A stretch of 64,000 nucleotides of DNA from Candidatus Uhrbacteria bacterium (GCA_020850575.1 JADZEJ010000004.1:46113-110112), one strand, 5' to 3'; numbered from the stretch's first letter, positions 16,713-25,428 are shown. Numbers and translations: made by a program. The notes: a model not told the origin generated them from the sequence alone.

Positions 16713-16743
16713 CCCTACGGCATTGAGCGGTAGGGTTTTTTTG
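16711..16743 (+). terminator. Terminator of the sigma-70 family gene
   Basis: AACCCTAC (16711-16718) pairs with GTAGGGTT (16730-16737), followed by a T-run. It begins at the stop codon itself. Confidence 0.9.
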
Positions 16744-16749
16744 TTTGGA

Positions 16750-16778
16750 TTGACAAAATGCAATAAAAGTGATATATT
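16750..16778 (+). promoter_or_regulatory. Strong promoter and long leader of the Nudix gene
   Basis: TTGACA (16750-16755), 17-bp spacer ending GTGA, TATATT (16773-16778): near-consensus. The ATG at 16955 leaves a leader of about 170 bases, unusually long here. The leader holds an AAGGAG (16896-16901) too far from the start to serve it, and a 7-bp hairpin CGTCGTG/CACGACG at 16916-16939. A regulatory leader is possible; no known riboswitch was recognised. Confidence 0.75.
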
Positions 16779-16954
16779 AATTTTTATCGCATTTTACGCT
16801 TTGCCCAAAGACAGACGTTCACACCCCATAAAAATCACTTTTTACGGGGAAATGGAGAACCGGATTTCTTTGGACAAGGAGTAGATACGTTTACTCTTAA
16901 TCTTATTCTTGTCCTCGTCGTGTCGTTTGATTCACGACGCGACATAGTACGTAT

Positions 16955-17545
16955 ATGGAAGAATTAGAAATCGTTCACCCTGAAACAGGTGTCGTTCTTG
17001 GCGCTTCATTACCTCGTGCTGAAGCAATTGCTACAGGCGCATGGTGCCGTTCGACAAATGTATTTGTAATGAACTCAAAAGGTGAAATTTTATGTCATCA
17101 ACGTTCTCTTGAAAAAGAACGTATGCCTGGCGTTTGGTCTACCCACTTAGGTGGCCATGTCTCAAAAGGTGAGAATTACGAAACAAATGCCTTGAAAGAA
17201 TTGGAAGAAGAGGCTGGAATTAAGATTCATGCCCAGCAGCTATTTTCATGGCGTACTACGCGCATTGAAAAGGCTCGACTTTGGGTTCGTGAATTTGTCA
17301 CCATTGCCAATCTCGATCTCGACGATCTTATTCCACAACCGGGTGAAGTCCAAGGATTTGCTTGGTTACATGTAGATGATATTTTGCGTGCGAAGGCTGA
17401 ACAACCGGATAAATGGTGTGCAGGCACGCATGATTTTAAGACAGAGTACCAATGTCTCCGTTCTGTGGTGGCAGCAGCACGAGCGAACGGAGCTTTCACA
17501 GATATTCCAGAAGAAATTCATATCTGGCACCCGGTCGCCATGTAA
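16955..17545 (+). CDS. Nudix hydrolase, YfcD/isopentenyl-diphosphate isomerase-like
   Basis: 196 residues. Nudix box GGHVSKGENYETNALKELEEEAGI fits Gx5Ex7REUxEExGU except K for the first R. The upstream strand TNVFVMNSKGEILCHQRSLEKERMPGVWSTHLGG is the arrangement shared by YfcD-type hydrolases and type I IDI. A polyprenyl synthase gene lies 2.3 kb downstream, so an isoprenoid role is possible, but IDI catalytic Cys and Glu positions were not convincingly found. Cytoplasmic, single gene. Confidence 0.75.
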   Translation: MEELEIVHPETGVVLGASLPRAEAIATGAWCRSTNVFVMNSKGEILCHQRSLEKERMPGVWSTHLGGHVSKGENYETNALKELEEEAGIKIHAQQLFSWRTTRIEKARLWVREFVTIANLDLDDLIPQPGEVQGFAWLHVDDILRAKAEQPDKWCAGTHDFKTEYQCLRSVVAAARANGAFTDIPEEIHIWHPVAM

Positions 17546-17579
17546 ATCAATACGTTGATACTAATAATAGTAGGTACGT

Positions 17580-17611
17580 TAAAAAAAAGCTTCTCTTCCA
17601 TAAGGGGCTTT
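17580..17611 (+). terminator. Terminator after the Nudix gene
   Basis: A-run, GC-tt-CTCTT, CCAT loop, AAGGGGC and T7: a stem with a two-base bulge and one G-U pair, ending in a strong T-run. Confidence 0.65.
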
Positions 17612-17622
17612 TTTTGCATCTG

Positions 17623-17631
17623 TGCTATGTT
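17623..17631 (+). promoter_or_regulatory. Extended -10 promoter, apparently leaderless
   Basis: TG-C-TATGTT (17623-17631) ends seven bases before the ATG at 17639, so transcription would begin at or next to the start codon. No Shine-Dalgarno is present. Confidence 0.5.
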
Positions 17632-17638
17632 AGAGCAT

Positions 17639-18946
17639 ATGAAGAATTTTCTTTTAGTACCTACACTTACACTTTTCTCTCTTCTTGGTGCTGGTTGCGC
17701 ATTTCAACCGCAGCAACTCCCGTCTACTCCTCAAACACAGCCACCAACTCAATCACCCGAAACACCGAAGCCGGTAGAAAAAACGGATACGCCCAAGCCA
17801 CAAATAAGCGCGCCTATTTGGAAAACATTTTCTGATAAAACATTAGGCTATAGTCTTGATTATCCTGTACTTGATGCTGATAAAACATGGTCGCCTTCTT
17901 CGGGGATTCTGGATGTATCTGATTTTCCAAAATTAAGTCATATAAAGCGTGAAGTAACGGTAAAAGCTATTCCATCGACTACCGCAATTACATGTTCCGA
18001 AAACGATCAAATCAAGAATCCACTCGGTACCGTATTCTGTTACGATACTCAAACCGAAGGCGCTGCCGGAAGTTCATATCGTACTGATAACTATCGCACC
18101 ATGGTAAACGGTACGCTCATTACTTTGACCATGGTCACGAAATACGTAAATGATCCTCGCATTATTGAAGGTTGTGAAACAATGGGTGACACCGATCCGC
18201 TTTGGGAAACGACTTGTCGTCCATTTGATGAAAAGAAAGATCGAGAGATTCTTGATGGTATTTTGAAAAGCATTGGTCCATCAGCCGTATCCGACGCCAT
18301 TAGTTTGATAACCGCTGAAATCAAAAAGAAAAAACCAGAAGTCTATGAAATCACTGTTTCTTTCCCACAAATCGATAAAGGAGATGCGACCATTGCAGCC
18401 GCATTTAATGCTGCAGTACGTAATCCTCTCGAAAAAGAAGTGAACACCTTCATTTCGGATGCAACACAAGCAGAAAAGGATAAGGCAATTGGTCCTGGCA
18501 TTTGGAGTTACAGTATGGATGCATTCGCAACCTATCAATCTCCACGCATTATAAATTCCTTTTTGAGTGGAAGCGTGTACACAGGCGGAGCACATCCGAA
18601 TGCAATATATCAAAATGTGATTCTTGATCGTGTGACGAAAAAAACTTTGCACGTCAGTGATTTATTTGTAGATGCAAAAAAAGGGTTAGCCTTCCTTTCG
18701 ACAATATCACGTAAAATGTTAGCCACGAAAGAAGCGATGAATATGTCTGATAATGATTGGCTAAATACGGGCACAGAACCGAAAGATCAAAATTTTTCAC
18801 AAACCCATCTGACAGAAACGGGACTCACGATTCTCTTTCCGGCATATCAAGTTGCAGCATACGCCGCAGGTCCGCAAGAAATACAAATTCCTTGGAAAGA
18901 TCTCCAAGGTTTAATCAAGACAGAATATTTTCCGACAGTAAAATAG
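17639..18946 (+). CDS. Lipoprotein with C-terminal DUF3298 (RsiV-like) domain
   Basis: 435 residues from MKNFLLVPTL; the frame extends upstream through the terminator and is not used. The lipobox LLGAGC puts the lipidated cysteine at residue 20, followed by a Pro/Thr/Gln-rich spacer. The middle part (about 60-220) is unassigned with paired cysteines. The C-terminal 200 residues have the PdaC/DUF4163-DUF3298 pattern, including INSFLSGSVYTGGAHPN and a final ILFPAYQVAAYAAGPQEIQIPWKDL. That domain occurs in the lysozyme-sensing anti-sigma factor RsiV and in deacetylase PdaC; here it is extracellular without an anti-sigma part. Confidence 0.8.
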   Translation: MKNFLLVPTLTLFSLLGAGCAFQPQQLPSTPQTQPPTQSPETPKPVEKTDTPKPQISAPIWKTFSDKTLGYSLDYPVLDADKTWSPSSGILDVSDFPKLSHIKREVTVKAIPSTTAITCSENDQIKNPLGTVFCYDTQTEGAAGSSYRTDNYRTMVNGTLITLTMVTKYVNDPRIIEGCETMGDTDPLWETTCRPFDEKKDREILDGILKSIGPSAVSDAISLITAEIKKKKPEVYEITVSFPQIDKGDATIAAAFNAAVRNPLEKEVNTFISDATQAEKDKAIGPGIWSYSMDAFATYQSPRIINSFLSGSVYTGGAHPNAIYQNVILDRVTKKTLHVSDLFVDAKKGLAFLSTISRKMLATKEAMNMSDNDWLNTGTEPKDQNFSQTHLTETGLTILFPAYQVAAYAAGPQEIQIPWKDLQGLIKTEYFPTVK

Positions 18947-18968
18947 AAAAAAAAGAACGGGGCTGTGC

Positions 18969-18996
18969 TTGACGCCCCATATCAAAAAGGTATCGT
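18969..18996 (+). promoter_or_regulatory. Promoter of the slipin gene, near-leaderless
   Basis: TTGACG (18969-18974), 16-bp spacer, TATCGT (18991-18996), nine bases before the ATG. The -35 overlaps a small hairpin GGGGC/GCCCC (18959-18978) that lacks a T-run and may end the preceding gene weakly. Confidence 0.6.
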
Positions 18997-19005
18997 AACG
19001 CGTAT

Positions 19006-19788
19006 ATGAGCATAAGCTATCTAATCGGTGCCTTTTTGTTTTCGCCTTTTTTCTTTATTGTAGTCGGTTTCTTGCTTTTTTTAATGATTCGGCAGGTCAA
19101 TCAGTATGAGCGTGGTGTAAAGTTTACTTTTGGTCGTTTTACCGGTCTCGTGAATCCGGGTTGGCGTTTAGTGCTACCAATTATTCAGTCAATGCAAAAG
19201 GTTGATGTTCGCACAAAAGCGGTCGAAGTTCCATATCAGGATGCCATCACGAAAGACAATGTCTCCTGTAAGATTAATGCTGTGATGTACTATCGAATCA
19301 TCGATGCGGGTAAGGCTTTTATCGAAGTTGAGAATGTTTGGAATGCTGCATCACAGCTCGCACAGACCACAATGCGTAATGTCGTGGGTGAATTAACACT
19401 TGATGAACTCTTGATGGAACGTGATCAAGCCAGTAATCGCATACGTGAATTAATTATCACCCATACGACTAATTGGGGGATTGAAATTCAAGGTGTAGAA
19501 TTGAAAGATATTTCTTTACCGGAAGACATGCAGCGCACAATCGGCAAACAAGCTGAAGCTGAACGCGAACGTCGCGCGGTTATTATCAATTCTGAAGGTG
19601 AAATTGCAGCGGCTGAAAATCTACGTAAAGCAGCTGAAATCCTTTCTTCAAATCCGGGCGCATTACATTTACGCACCTTAAACTCGATCAATGATATTTC
19701 AAGTGATCAATCCAATACGGTTGTTTTTGCCGTACCATTAGAAGTCTTGCGTGCATTTGAATCGTATACGAAATCAAAATCAGGATAA
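19006..19788 (+). CDS. Slipin / stomatin-like SPFH (band 7) protein
   Basis: 260 residues. An N-terminal membrane hairpin (YLIGAFLFSPFFFIVVGFLLFLMI) is followed by the SPFH domain: VNQYERGVKFTFGRFTGLVNPGWRLVLP, KVDVRTKAVEVPYQDAITKDNVSCKINAVMYYRI, NVVGELTLDELLMERDQ. A charged coiled segment EAEREREAV-type and AAENLRKAAEIL complete the slipin layout. Slipins form oligomers on the cytoplasmic membrane face; in many prokaryotes they sit next to an NfeD protease, which is absent here. Confidence 0.92.
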   Translation: MSISYLIGAFLFSPFFFIVVGFLLFLMIRQVNQYERGVKFTFGRFTGLVNPGWRLVLPIIQSMQKVDVRTKAVEVPYQDAITKDNVSCKINAVMYYRIIDAGKAFIEVENVWNAASQLAQTTMRNVVGELTLDELLMERDQASNRIRELIITHTTNWGIEIQGVELKDISLPEDMQRTIGKQAEAERERRAVIINSEGEIAAAENLRKAAEILSSNPGALHLRTLNSINDISSDQSNTVVFAVPLEVLRAFESYTKSKSG

Positions 19789-19884
19789 AATTGATTGTAT
19801 GGTAAATGTGTTATAGAAAATTCCGTATTTCTTTTCTCATATTGAATGTTTCTAACATGCTAGAGATGAAATATCCTCGATAAC

Positions 19885-20949
19885 ATGCAAACACTTGTCG
19901 AATTCCGTTCACTTTTTGAACCGCGATTGGAAGACTTTTTCATGAAAAAAATCTCTTCGTATTCTGCGTTGACAAAAAATCAGGACATCACAGAGTTGAT
20001 TGCCTACACTGAAAAATTAGCCCGGGGTGGTGGTAAGCGCATTCGTCCGTTTTTAGCTTGGCTGATGTATCAAGGGTTAGCGGGTAAAAAACAAGAAGCG
20101 ATTCTTGATGCTTCAATTGCACTTGAAATTTTTCATCTGTTCGGGCTCATGCACGATGACATAATTGATAGAGGAACCGATAGACACGGTATTCCCACAG
20201 TCCATCTCGCCGTAATGAAACGTTTAAAACAACAAAAACGTATTGGCGATTTGCATCATATAGGTGAAGGACAGGCGATGTTACTTGGAGACCTGTTATT
20301 TTCGTGGTCTGTTGAAATCATGACGAATACAATAAAATTCGGTGAAAAAAAACATGCTCAAGCACAACAACGATTCTTTCGCATGGTTGATGAAGTGATA
20401 TTGGGTCAAATGCTCGATGTTGAAACAATGACGAATTCAATTGCGAACATGCAGAGCATTGAAGAAAAAATGCGACTCAAAACAGCTAGTTATACTTGTA
20501 TTCGTCCGTTACAAATTGGCGCTGCACTAGCGGGAACAAATGAACGCATAGATCTGTTCTGTAAAAATATCGGTTTATCGCTGGGACTCGCTTTTCAAAT
20601 TCAAGACGATTTCCTTGATCTTACGGCAGACCAAAAAAAAATAAAGAAAACAGTTTTCTCTGATTTGACCGAACATCAACATACCATCTTTACCCAATAT
20701 ATTTTTGATCAAGGAACGAGAGCACAAAAAAATGAACTCAAAAGTCTCATGGGAAGTCCATTGGACGAAAAAGATCGTCCGCGTATTCTTGAGTTATTTG
20801 AAACAAGCGGTGCCTTTTCATATGGAAAAAAACAAATTGAAGCACATTTCAATCAAGCAGAAGATTGTCTTCAATCATTCAAGCTTAAACCCATAGCAAA
20901 AACTGGTTTATCCGATCTTTTGATGTATTTACGGCATCGTCAAATCTAA
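19885..20949 (+). CDS. Polyprenyl diphosphate synthase (IspA/IspB family)
   Basis: 354 residues. First aspartate-rich motif LMHDDIIDRGTDRHG (DDxxD; the usual longer DDxxxxD of bacterial enzymes is shortened) at about residue 92, GGGKRIRPFLAWL substrate loop, GQAMLLGDLLFSW, GQMLDVE, KTASYTCIRPLQIGAALAG, and second motif FQIQDDFLDL. Condenses IPP onto allylic diphosphates to give C15-C50 prenyl chains for lipid carriers or quinones; chain length not decided. TATCCT ends seven bases before the ATG, with no Shine-Dalgarno. Confidence 0.92.
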   Translation: MQTLVEFRSLFEPRLEDFFMKKISSYSALTKNQDITELIAYTEKLARGGGKRIRPFLAWLMYQGLAGKKQEAILDASIALEIFHLFGLMHDDIIDRGTDRHGIPTVHLAVMKRLKQQKRIGDLHHIGEGQAMLLGDLLFSWSVEIMTNTIKFGEKKHAQAQQRFFRMVDEVILGQMLDVETMTNSIANMQSIEEKMRLKTASYTCIRPLQIGAALAGTNERIDLFCKNIGLSLGLAFQIQDDFLDLTADQKKIKKTVFSDLTEHQHTIFTQYIFDQGTRAQKNELKSLMGSPLDEKDRPRILELFETSGAFSYGKKQIEAHFNQAEDCLQSFKLKPIAKTGLSDLLMYLRHRQI

Positions 20950-20976
20950 AAAAATTCAGACAAGATCATGAAAAAG

Positions 20977-21243
20977 TTATCCTCGTGGAGAGCGTGGATC
21001 TTCATCAATGGAATCCAGCGATTCTTCACCGGCTAGTAATTCATACTCCATCCATCCCATATATAATGTTTGACGCAAAATCGAAGTATTTTCTTCATCA
21101 CCTAGTTCACCAAGTTGTTCATGGCTTTCAAGAACTTCATTGCACAAATTATTCCACATTTCCTGTGAGGTTACCCCTTGGACACGAGCGAGTTCCATGA
21201 TTTCTTGCAGTAATTCGCCACTATTCAAAGTATCGAGATTCAT
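20977..21243 (-). CDS. Small acidic hypothetical protein
   Basis: 88 residues from MNLDTLNSGE. Strongly acidic and helical (EVLESHEQLGELGDEENTS, YELLAGEESLDSIDEDP). No motif recognised. Located 29 bases downstream of the thioredoxin-like gene on the same strand, so possibly the last gene of the ccdA operon. Confidence 0.6.
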   Translation of the reverse strand: MNLDTLNSGELLQEIMELARVQGVTSQEMWNNLCNEVLESHEQLGELGDEENTSILRQTLYMGWMEYELLAGEESLDSIDEDPRSPRG

Positions 21244-21272
21244 ATTCCATGAAGTGTGACACAAATACGATC

Positions 21273-22361
21273 CTAGGAAAACGTCGCTGCATAAAATCGA
21301 ACGCCTCCATCCTTCATGCGTATCTCAACCATATGTCTTCTCGCATCCGGAAACTCGGCAATCGTATAGAGTCTTGACTCATTTATTGTCGTCTCACCTG
21401 ACTTTTTTCCATCAATATATACTTCAATTATTTTGTCTTTTGCATCCGCGCTCTCCATCACAATGTGTAGTTTTTTCGCTTGAACATTAAAGCGAAAATG
21501 CGAACCAACAGAATTTGCCTGCGCATATTCCTCGCGAAACACCCAGCGACCATCGGCTGACCACATATCCGCTTTTGGATCAGTTAAGCTCAATGAGCTT
21601 TCGATATTCTTAATCGGTGTTTTTCCGCTAAAAGCGTCACCTCGACCTAAACCAAAATAGGTTTCACGCGTCACGATCTTACTTAAGTCTGGTGTCGGTA
21701 CCGCAACAGCCATCGGAGTTAATAGTTCTCCATTTTCGGCTAACAACGCGCGGATAACTTCTTCACTTCGATCATATTCTCCCTCACCAAAATGGGTATA
21801 TCGCAAGCGACCTTGTCTATCAAAAAAATATTCTGCCGGCCAATAATGATTCGCATATGCATTCCAGGTTACATAATCTCGATCAAGCGCAATCGGATGC
21901 ATAAAACCATTTTTCTTGATTTCTCGTTCCACATTTTTCGGTTCCGCCTCAAACGCAAATTCAGGTGTATGTACACCAACAATGATCAAGCCCTTATCCG
22001 CATATCTTTCATGCATTGTCTTGATAAAAGGAAAAGTACGGATGCAATTAATGCAAGAATAAGTCCAAAAGTCGACCAAAATCACTTTCCCTTTTAAATC
22101 AGCGGTTGTAAGAGGCTTGTTATCAACCGTATTCCACCATGTGGTGATCCCAGCAAATTCAGGCATCGCTTGAGCAAGGACGGGTAATTCTGCAGCGCTT
22201 AGCTCATCGGAACTGAATTTTTTATTTGCTTCGATGTTATTTACGTCACCTTGTTTTTCACGCGGAATAATCAAAGACCCAGTATGTTTTGAAGAAACAA
22301 CGACCGCTCCGATAATCAAGACGAAAAAAATACCAAGAATAATTTTTGTGGGAGTTTGCAT
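21273..22361 (-). CDS. DipZ-like membrane-anchored thioredoxin with C-terminal beta domain
   Basis: 362 residues from MQTPTKIILG. An N-terminal anchor (IILGIFFVLIIGAVVV) is followed by a TlpA/DipZ-like thioredoxin domain: LKGKVILVDFWTYSCINCIRTFPFIKTM with redox CxxC, HTPEFAFE and HPIALDRDYVTWNAY. The C-terminal 120 residues (SHFRFNVQAKKLHIVMES, VEIRMKDGG) form a beta-rich domain as in mycobacterial DipZ. Faces outward; receives electrons from CcdA encoded 8 bases upstream and reduces extracytoplasmic disulfides. Confidence 0.88.
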   Translation of the reverse strand: MQTPTKIILGIFFVLIIGAVVVSSKHTGSLIIPREKQGDVNNIEANKKFSSDELSAAELPVLAQAMPEFAGITTWWNTVDNKPLTTADLKGKVILVDFWTYSCINCIRTFPFIKTMHERYADKGLIIVGVHTPEFAFEAEPKNVEREIKKNGFMHPIALDRDYVTWNAYANHYWPAEYFFDRQGRLRYTHFGEGEYDRSEEVIRALLAENGELLTPMAVAVPTPDLSKIVTRETYFGLGRGDAFSGKTPIKNIESSLSLTDPKADMWSADGRWVFREEYAQANSVGSHFRFNVQAKKLHIVMESADAKDKIIEVYIDGKKSGETTINESRLYTIAEFPDARRHMVEIRMKDGGVRFYAATFS

Positions 22362-22369
22362 AGAGAAAA

Positions 22370-23083
22370 TTAAAGATTGAAGCTCAAGTTCGGAAACAAC
22401 CAAGGCATATGTACAATAAGCCAAGTCTGTACCTCACGATCAAGTCCCGTGTAAATGCAGATCGCTACTAAAATAACAATTAAACCAAACACGCGTTGTA
22501 AAGTAACCGTGTATTTTGATAGAGCTCGAACCTTGCTCGTTGCCGCTTGTCCGCCATAGGCAATTAAGAGCATTGGTAATCCTGCACCAAGCGCATAGGC
22601 AAACAACAATGATCCGGCTTGTGCTAAATTTTGTTTGGATGCAACCAAGGTCAAAATCGATCCCAATACTGGTCCAGCACAAGGTGTCCAAACTAAGCCA
22701 AGCGAAGCACCGAGTAAAAAACCACTCCATAAGCCTGAATATTCTTGATGTATTCGCGGCATTACCATAGTAAGCAAAGGTTGTAACGTCGTAAACAAAC
22801 TTTCTTGAATGCGCGGAAACAACATAATCAAACCAAATAGACCGATAATAACGGTTCCAATCGTCCGAAAAATATCCGCAGAAACCCCAAAAATCTGACC
22901 AAACACTGCAAAAATCACCGCAAATAAGGAAAAAGACAAAACAAAACCAAGCACGATGAACAGTGGTCGGCTCTGGTGCGACCTCACCGTCGAATTTCCA
23001 AGAATAATTGGGAGTAACGGTAAAATACACGGTCCCGCAATCGTGACGACTCCGGCTAGTAAAGCGAACAGAAATTGAATCAT
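22370..23083 (-). CDS. ccdA: CcdA-type transmembrane thiol-disulfide carrier
   Basis: 237 residues, six predicted membrane helices. The two redox cysteines sit in the family positions GPCILPLLPI (helix 1) and WTPCAGPVLGSIL (helix 4). Transfers electrons from cytoplasmic thioredoxin across the membrane, here to the DipZ-like protein in the same operon. Its start codon directly abuts the longest ATG start of the divergent NicO-type gene, so its promoter must lie inside that reading frame. Confidence 0.93.
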   Translation of the reverse strand: MIQFLFALLAGVVTIAGPCILPLLPIILGNSTVRSHQSRPLFIVLGFVLSFSLFAVIFAVFGQIFGVSADIFRTIGTVIIGLFGLIMLFPRIQESLFTTLQPLLTMVMPRIHQEYSGLWSGFLLGASLGLVWTPCAGPVLGSILTLVASKQNLAQAGSLLFAYALGAGLPMLLIAYGGQAATSKVRALSKYTVTLQRVFGLIVILVAICIYTGLDREVQTWLIVHMPWLFPNLSFNL

Positions 23084-23107
23084 ATGAAGGCATGGTATCG
23101 TTTACGT

Positions 23108-24451
23108 ATGAAAAGAGGAAAGATGTTTTTCCAAATACTTCTGGCAGGAATTTGTATATTGTTACCTCACTCACTTTTTGCGCACCCGCTTGATGTTGCA
23201 TATTTTGATGTGAGTCAAACTGCAACTGCCACCACGCTGACGGTCGCAGTACATCCGTATCAAGCGTTTGAGCTTATTCGTGCCGGTAAAAAAATACCTT
23301 TCAATCTCGAACAATTACGAGAAAGACAAGATTTAATTGCCGCATATATTGCAGATCATGTTCAGCTTGAAAAACAAGGAGGCGGTCATTGTCTATGGGA
23401 ACCTGAAAGCGCAAATGTCCCAAAAACAGAACTGGATGCCGTGGCTGATGGTGTGACTATTACGGCGGTCATACAGTGCAATCTCGAAAAAGCAGCTCTC
23501 CTCCTGACCACAGATATATTTGTTGATGGGTTTCCAGGTCAATCGAATATCGTCCGAATCGAAAAGCCGGATGGTTTTGTAGAACTTGGAAAAATAGACA
23601 ATAGAAATAATCAATTCACAATCACAAATATCTACGACGGACAAAACATGTCTCAACAAATTGATTCATCACAATCGGTAATTCAAAGTAGTCGTATAAC
23701 TTCAGATTTTGGAAATATTGCGAAACGGTTGCTTGATCCTGGTCTAGGAAAAAATGGCTTCATGTTTCTTTTGTTGAGCGCCGTATTTATTGGCGCATTA
23801 CACGCTCTTGGTCCTGGTCATGGAAAATCTCTTATGGCAGCCATGCTTATTGGAGAACAAGCAACATTCCGTAGGGTTATCGCTCTGGGTACCGTAATGA
23901 CGGTGACCCACGTTGCTGATGTTTTTTTACTCGCCATGTTTGCCGGATTTATTTCCGCCTTTCTTCCACCGACTAGCATTATTAAATGGCTCGAGATATT
24001 CTCAGCCGCTGGACTGATCATATTTGGGAGTATCCGTGTGTATAACGCGGTCAAACAGTATCGACAAGCCAAACATAATCCAAATCAAATAATTGCTGAT
24101 GAAGCGCATGAACGCGCGCATCAGCTCGGTATGCCACAATCAGGATCATCATTTTCAAAAACTCTTTGGCTGGGATTCATCGGTTCACTCGCTCCTTGCC
24201 CAACCGCCTGGGCAATTTTCATGGGGACTATTTCAATCGGAAAAGCAGTTGCAGGTTTAGCATTATTAATTTCTTTCACTATTGGTCTACATATAACAAT
24301 TCTTCTCATCGGCTTTTTAATTATCTCCTCAACAAATTTCGCGTCTAAACGAACGCCGATTCGCTTGACGTATTTTCTTCCAATTATTTCTGCAAGCATC
24401 ATTACAATTCTTGGAGTTTATCTCCTAATGAGGAATATTGGTATGATATAA
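23108..24451 (+). CDS. NicO/RcnA-family transporter (nickel/cobalt or related)
   Basis: The start is uncertain: ATGs at 23084, 23108 and 23123 all precede the signal-like MFFQILLAGICILLPHSLFA. 23108 is used because it gives a KRGK n-region; GAGGA lies three bases before 23123. An extracytoplasmic domain of about 190 residues (HPLDVAYFDV...) leads into membrane helices with GALHALGPGHGKSLMAAMLIGE (the NicO HxxGxGHGK motif) and LGFIGSLAPCPTAWAIF. The family exports or imports Ni/Co; some members feed metal enzymes. The large N-terminal domain resembles those of GlcNAc-free ABC-like NicO variants only loosely. Confidence 0.75.
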   Translation: MKRGKMFFQILLAGICILLPHSLFAHPLDVAYFDVSQTATATTLTVAVHPYQAFELIRAGKKIPFNLEQLRERQDLIAAYIADHVQLEKQGGGHCLWEPESANVPKTELDAVADGVTITAVIQCNLEKAALLLTTDIFVDGFPGQSNIVRIEKPDGFVELGKIDNRNNQFTITNIYDGQNMSQQIDSSQSVIQSSRITSDFGNIAKRLLDPGLGKNGFMFLLLSAVFIGALHALGPGHGKSLMAAMLIGEQATFRRVIALGTVMTVTHVADVFLLAMFAGFISAFLPPTSIIKWLEIFSAAGLIIFGSIRVYNAVKQYRQAKHNPNQIIADEAHERAHQLGMPQSGSSFSKTLWLGFIGSLAPCPTAWAIFMGTISIGKAVAGLALLISFTIGLHITILLIGFLIISSTNFASKRTPIRLTYFLPIISASIITILGVYLLMRNIGMI

Positions 24452-24454
24452 ATA

Positions 24455-25126
24455 ATGTCTGTGAGTTACGGAGAACTATATGGATTTTTAAAAAATGTAA
24501 AAGAAGGCATTCTTATTTTTTGTATTATTTATTTTTTTGGACTCGCATTTACTCTTCAAAATGGTAAAACAACGTATCACGCCGATCATCCGTACATATT
24601 TTTAATCGTATTTGGTCTTTTTTTAAACGCTATATTGCTTGATGTATTTCTAGAGTGGCGACAAAAAAGTAAAGCCATTTTGTGGGCGGTGATTTTTATC
24701 ATGAGCTACGGAGTTATCGGTTTCTATATTGTCCCGCAAATTTTCGGCACACGAATGATGATCTATGCATTACTTGAACCACTTATCATTATTTTTTTTG
24801 GAGGTCTTATTTACTCATATGCGAAGGTCTTTACGAGTACAATATTTTTCTCAACAAGACTGACAAAACAAGAATACGAAAATACATTGAAAAATCTTCC
24901 GGGATGGAACATTGGTAATTATCTTGAAAAAACTTTTCAGTTTGAAGATTTTTATCAAGCGCTCAATTTCGTGAATCGATCTGCGCAAAAAATATCTGGA
25001 AAAAGCATCACGCCAGGTTTTCTGATCCATTATAAAAATGTAGTCGTTCGTTTTCGCCCTGATCCTTTACGCGGTTTTTCACGAAAACAACTTGAACTTG
25101 CTGAACATATTGAACATCTTGCGTGA
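24455..25126 (+). CDS. Membrane protein with C-terminal pterin-4a-carbinolamine-dehydratase-like domain
   Basis: 223 residues. Four hydrophobic segments in residues 15-135 (ILIFCIIYFFGLAF, IFLIVFGLFLNAILL, ILWAVIFIMSYGVIGFYI, LEPLIIIFFGGLIYSYA) precede about 90 residues in the order of PCD/DCoH: LTKQEYENTLKNLPGWNI, FQFEDFYQALNFVNRSAQ, ISGKSITPGFLIHYKNVVVRF and RGFSRKQLELAEHIEHL. The catalytic HHP is replaced by ITP and the later histidine is missing, so dehydratase activity is unlikely. Three bases after the NicO gene; probably one operon. Confidence 0.6.
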   Translation: MSVSYGELYGFLKNVKEGILIFCIIYFFGLAFTLQNGKTTYHADHPYIFLIVFGLFLNAILLDVFLEWRQKSKAILWAVIFIMSYGVIGFYIVPQIFGTRMMIYALLEPLIIIFFGGLIYSYAKVFTSTIFFSTRLTKQEYENTLKNLPGWNIGNYLEKTFQFEDFYQALNFVNRSAQKISGKSITPGFLIHYKNVVVRFRPDPLRGFSRKQLELAEHIEHLA

Positions 25127-25159
25127 CATGTAATTTTTCTCCCTGTAACATAGTCTGAA

Positions 25160-25225
25160 CCTCGGGAACCGACTTTCCAAATGTCCGCCTTCGGGCGGTC
25201 GACCAGACGGTCATCCCGGGGTTTT
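25160..25225 (+). ncRNA. Branched RNA structure, possible terminator or small RNA
   Basis: In the 302-base gap 25127-25428: outer stem CCTCGGGA (25160-25167) with TCCCGGGG (25214-25221) and a TTTT tail; inside, CCGCC-TTCG-GGCGG (25185-25198) with a UUCG tetraloop, and GACC/GGTC (25201-25212). GC content is far above the flanks. It may be an elaborate terminator for the preceding operon or a structured RNA. The rest of the gap is AT-rich and carries the next promoter. Confidence 0.4.
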
Positions 25226-25363
25226 ATAATTGAATTCTTACCAGAAGAACCAGTAAACGATCGACTCTTCATTCATAAGAAGATGAATAATTTGAAATAA
25301 TCACAAACTGCCGTTCGATAAAAAAAACGAAATGCTAGCACTATAAATGAAAATATTTGAACG

Positions 25364-25393
25364 TTGCTTGTACTCATTAGTTTCGGGTATGAT
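25364..25393 (+). promoter_or_regulatory. Promoter of the ECF sigma operon
   Basis: TTGCTT (25364-25369), 18-bp spacer, TATGAT (25388-25393), 35 bases before the ATG. It is a housekeeping-type promoter; no obvious ECF-type AAC-CGT pair was identified, so autoregulation is not shown. Confidence 0.45.
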
Positions 25394-25428
25394 TCTGTCA
25401 TAATTCGATACCCAATTTCGTTACCCAC

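Noticed and set aside
16779..16954. Known riboswitch in the long Nudix leader
   Set aside because: Only a 7-bp hairpin is visible; no consensus of TPP, SAM, FMN or other common classes could be matched by eye.
22440..23225. 261-codon minus-strand frame over ccdA
   Set aside because: It is out of phase with the clear CcdA frame and has an aromatic/cysteine composition typical of a shifted membrane-protein reading.
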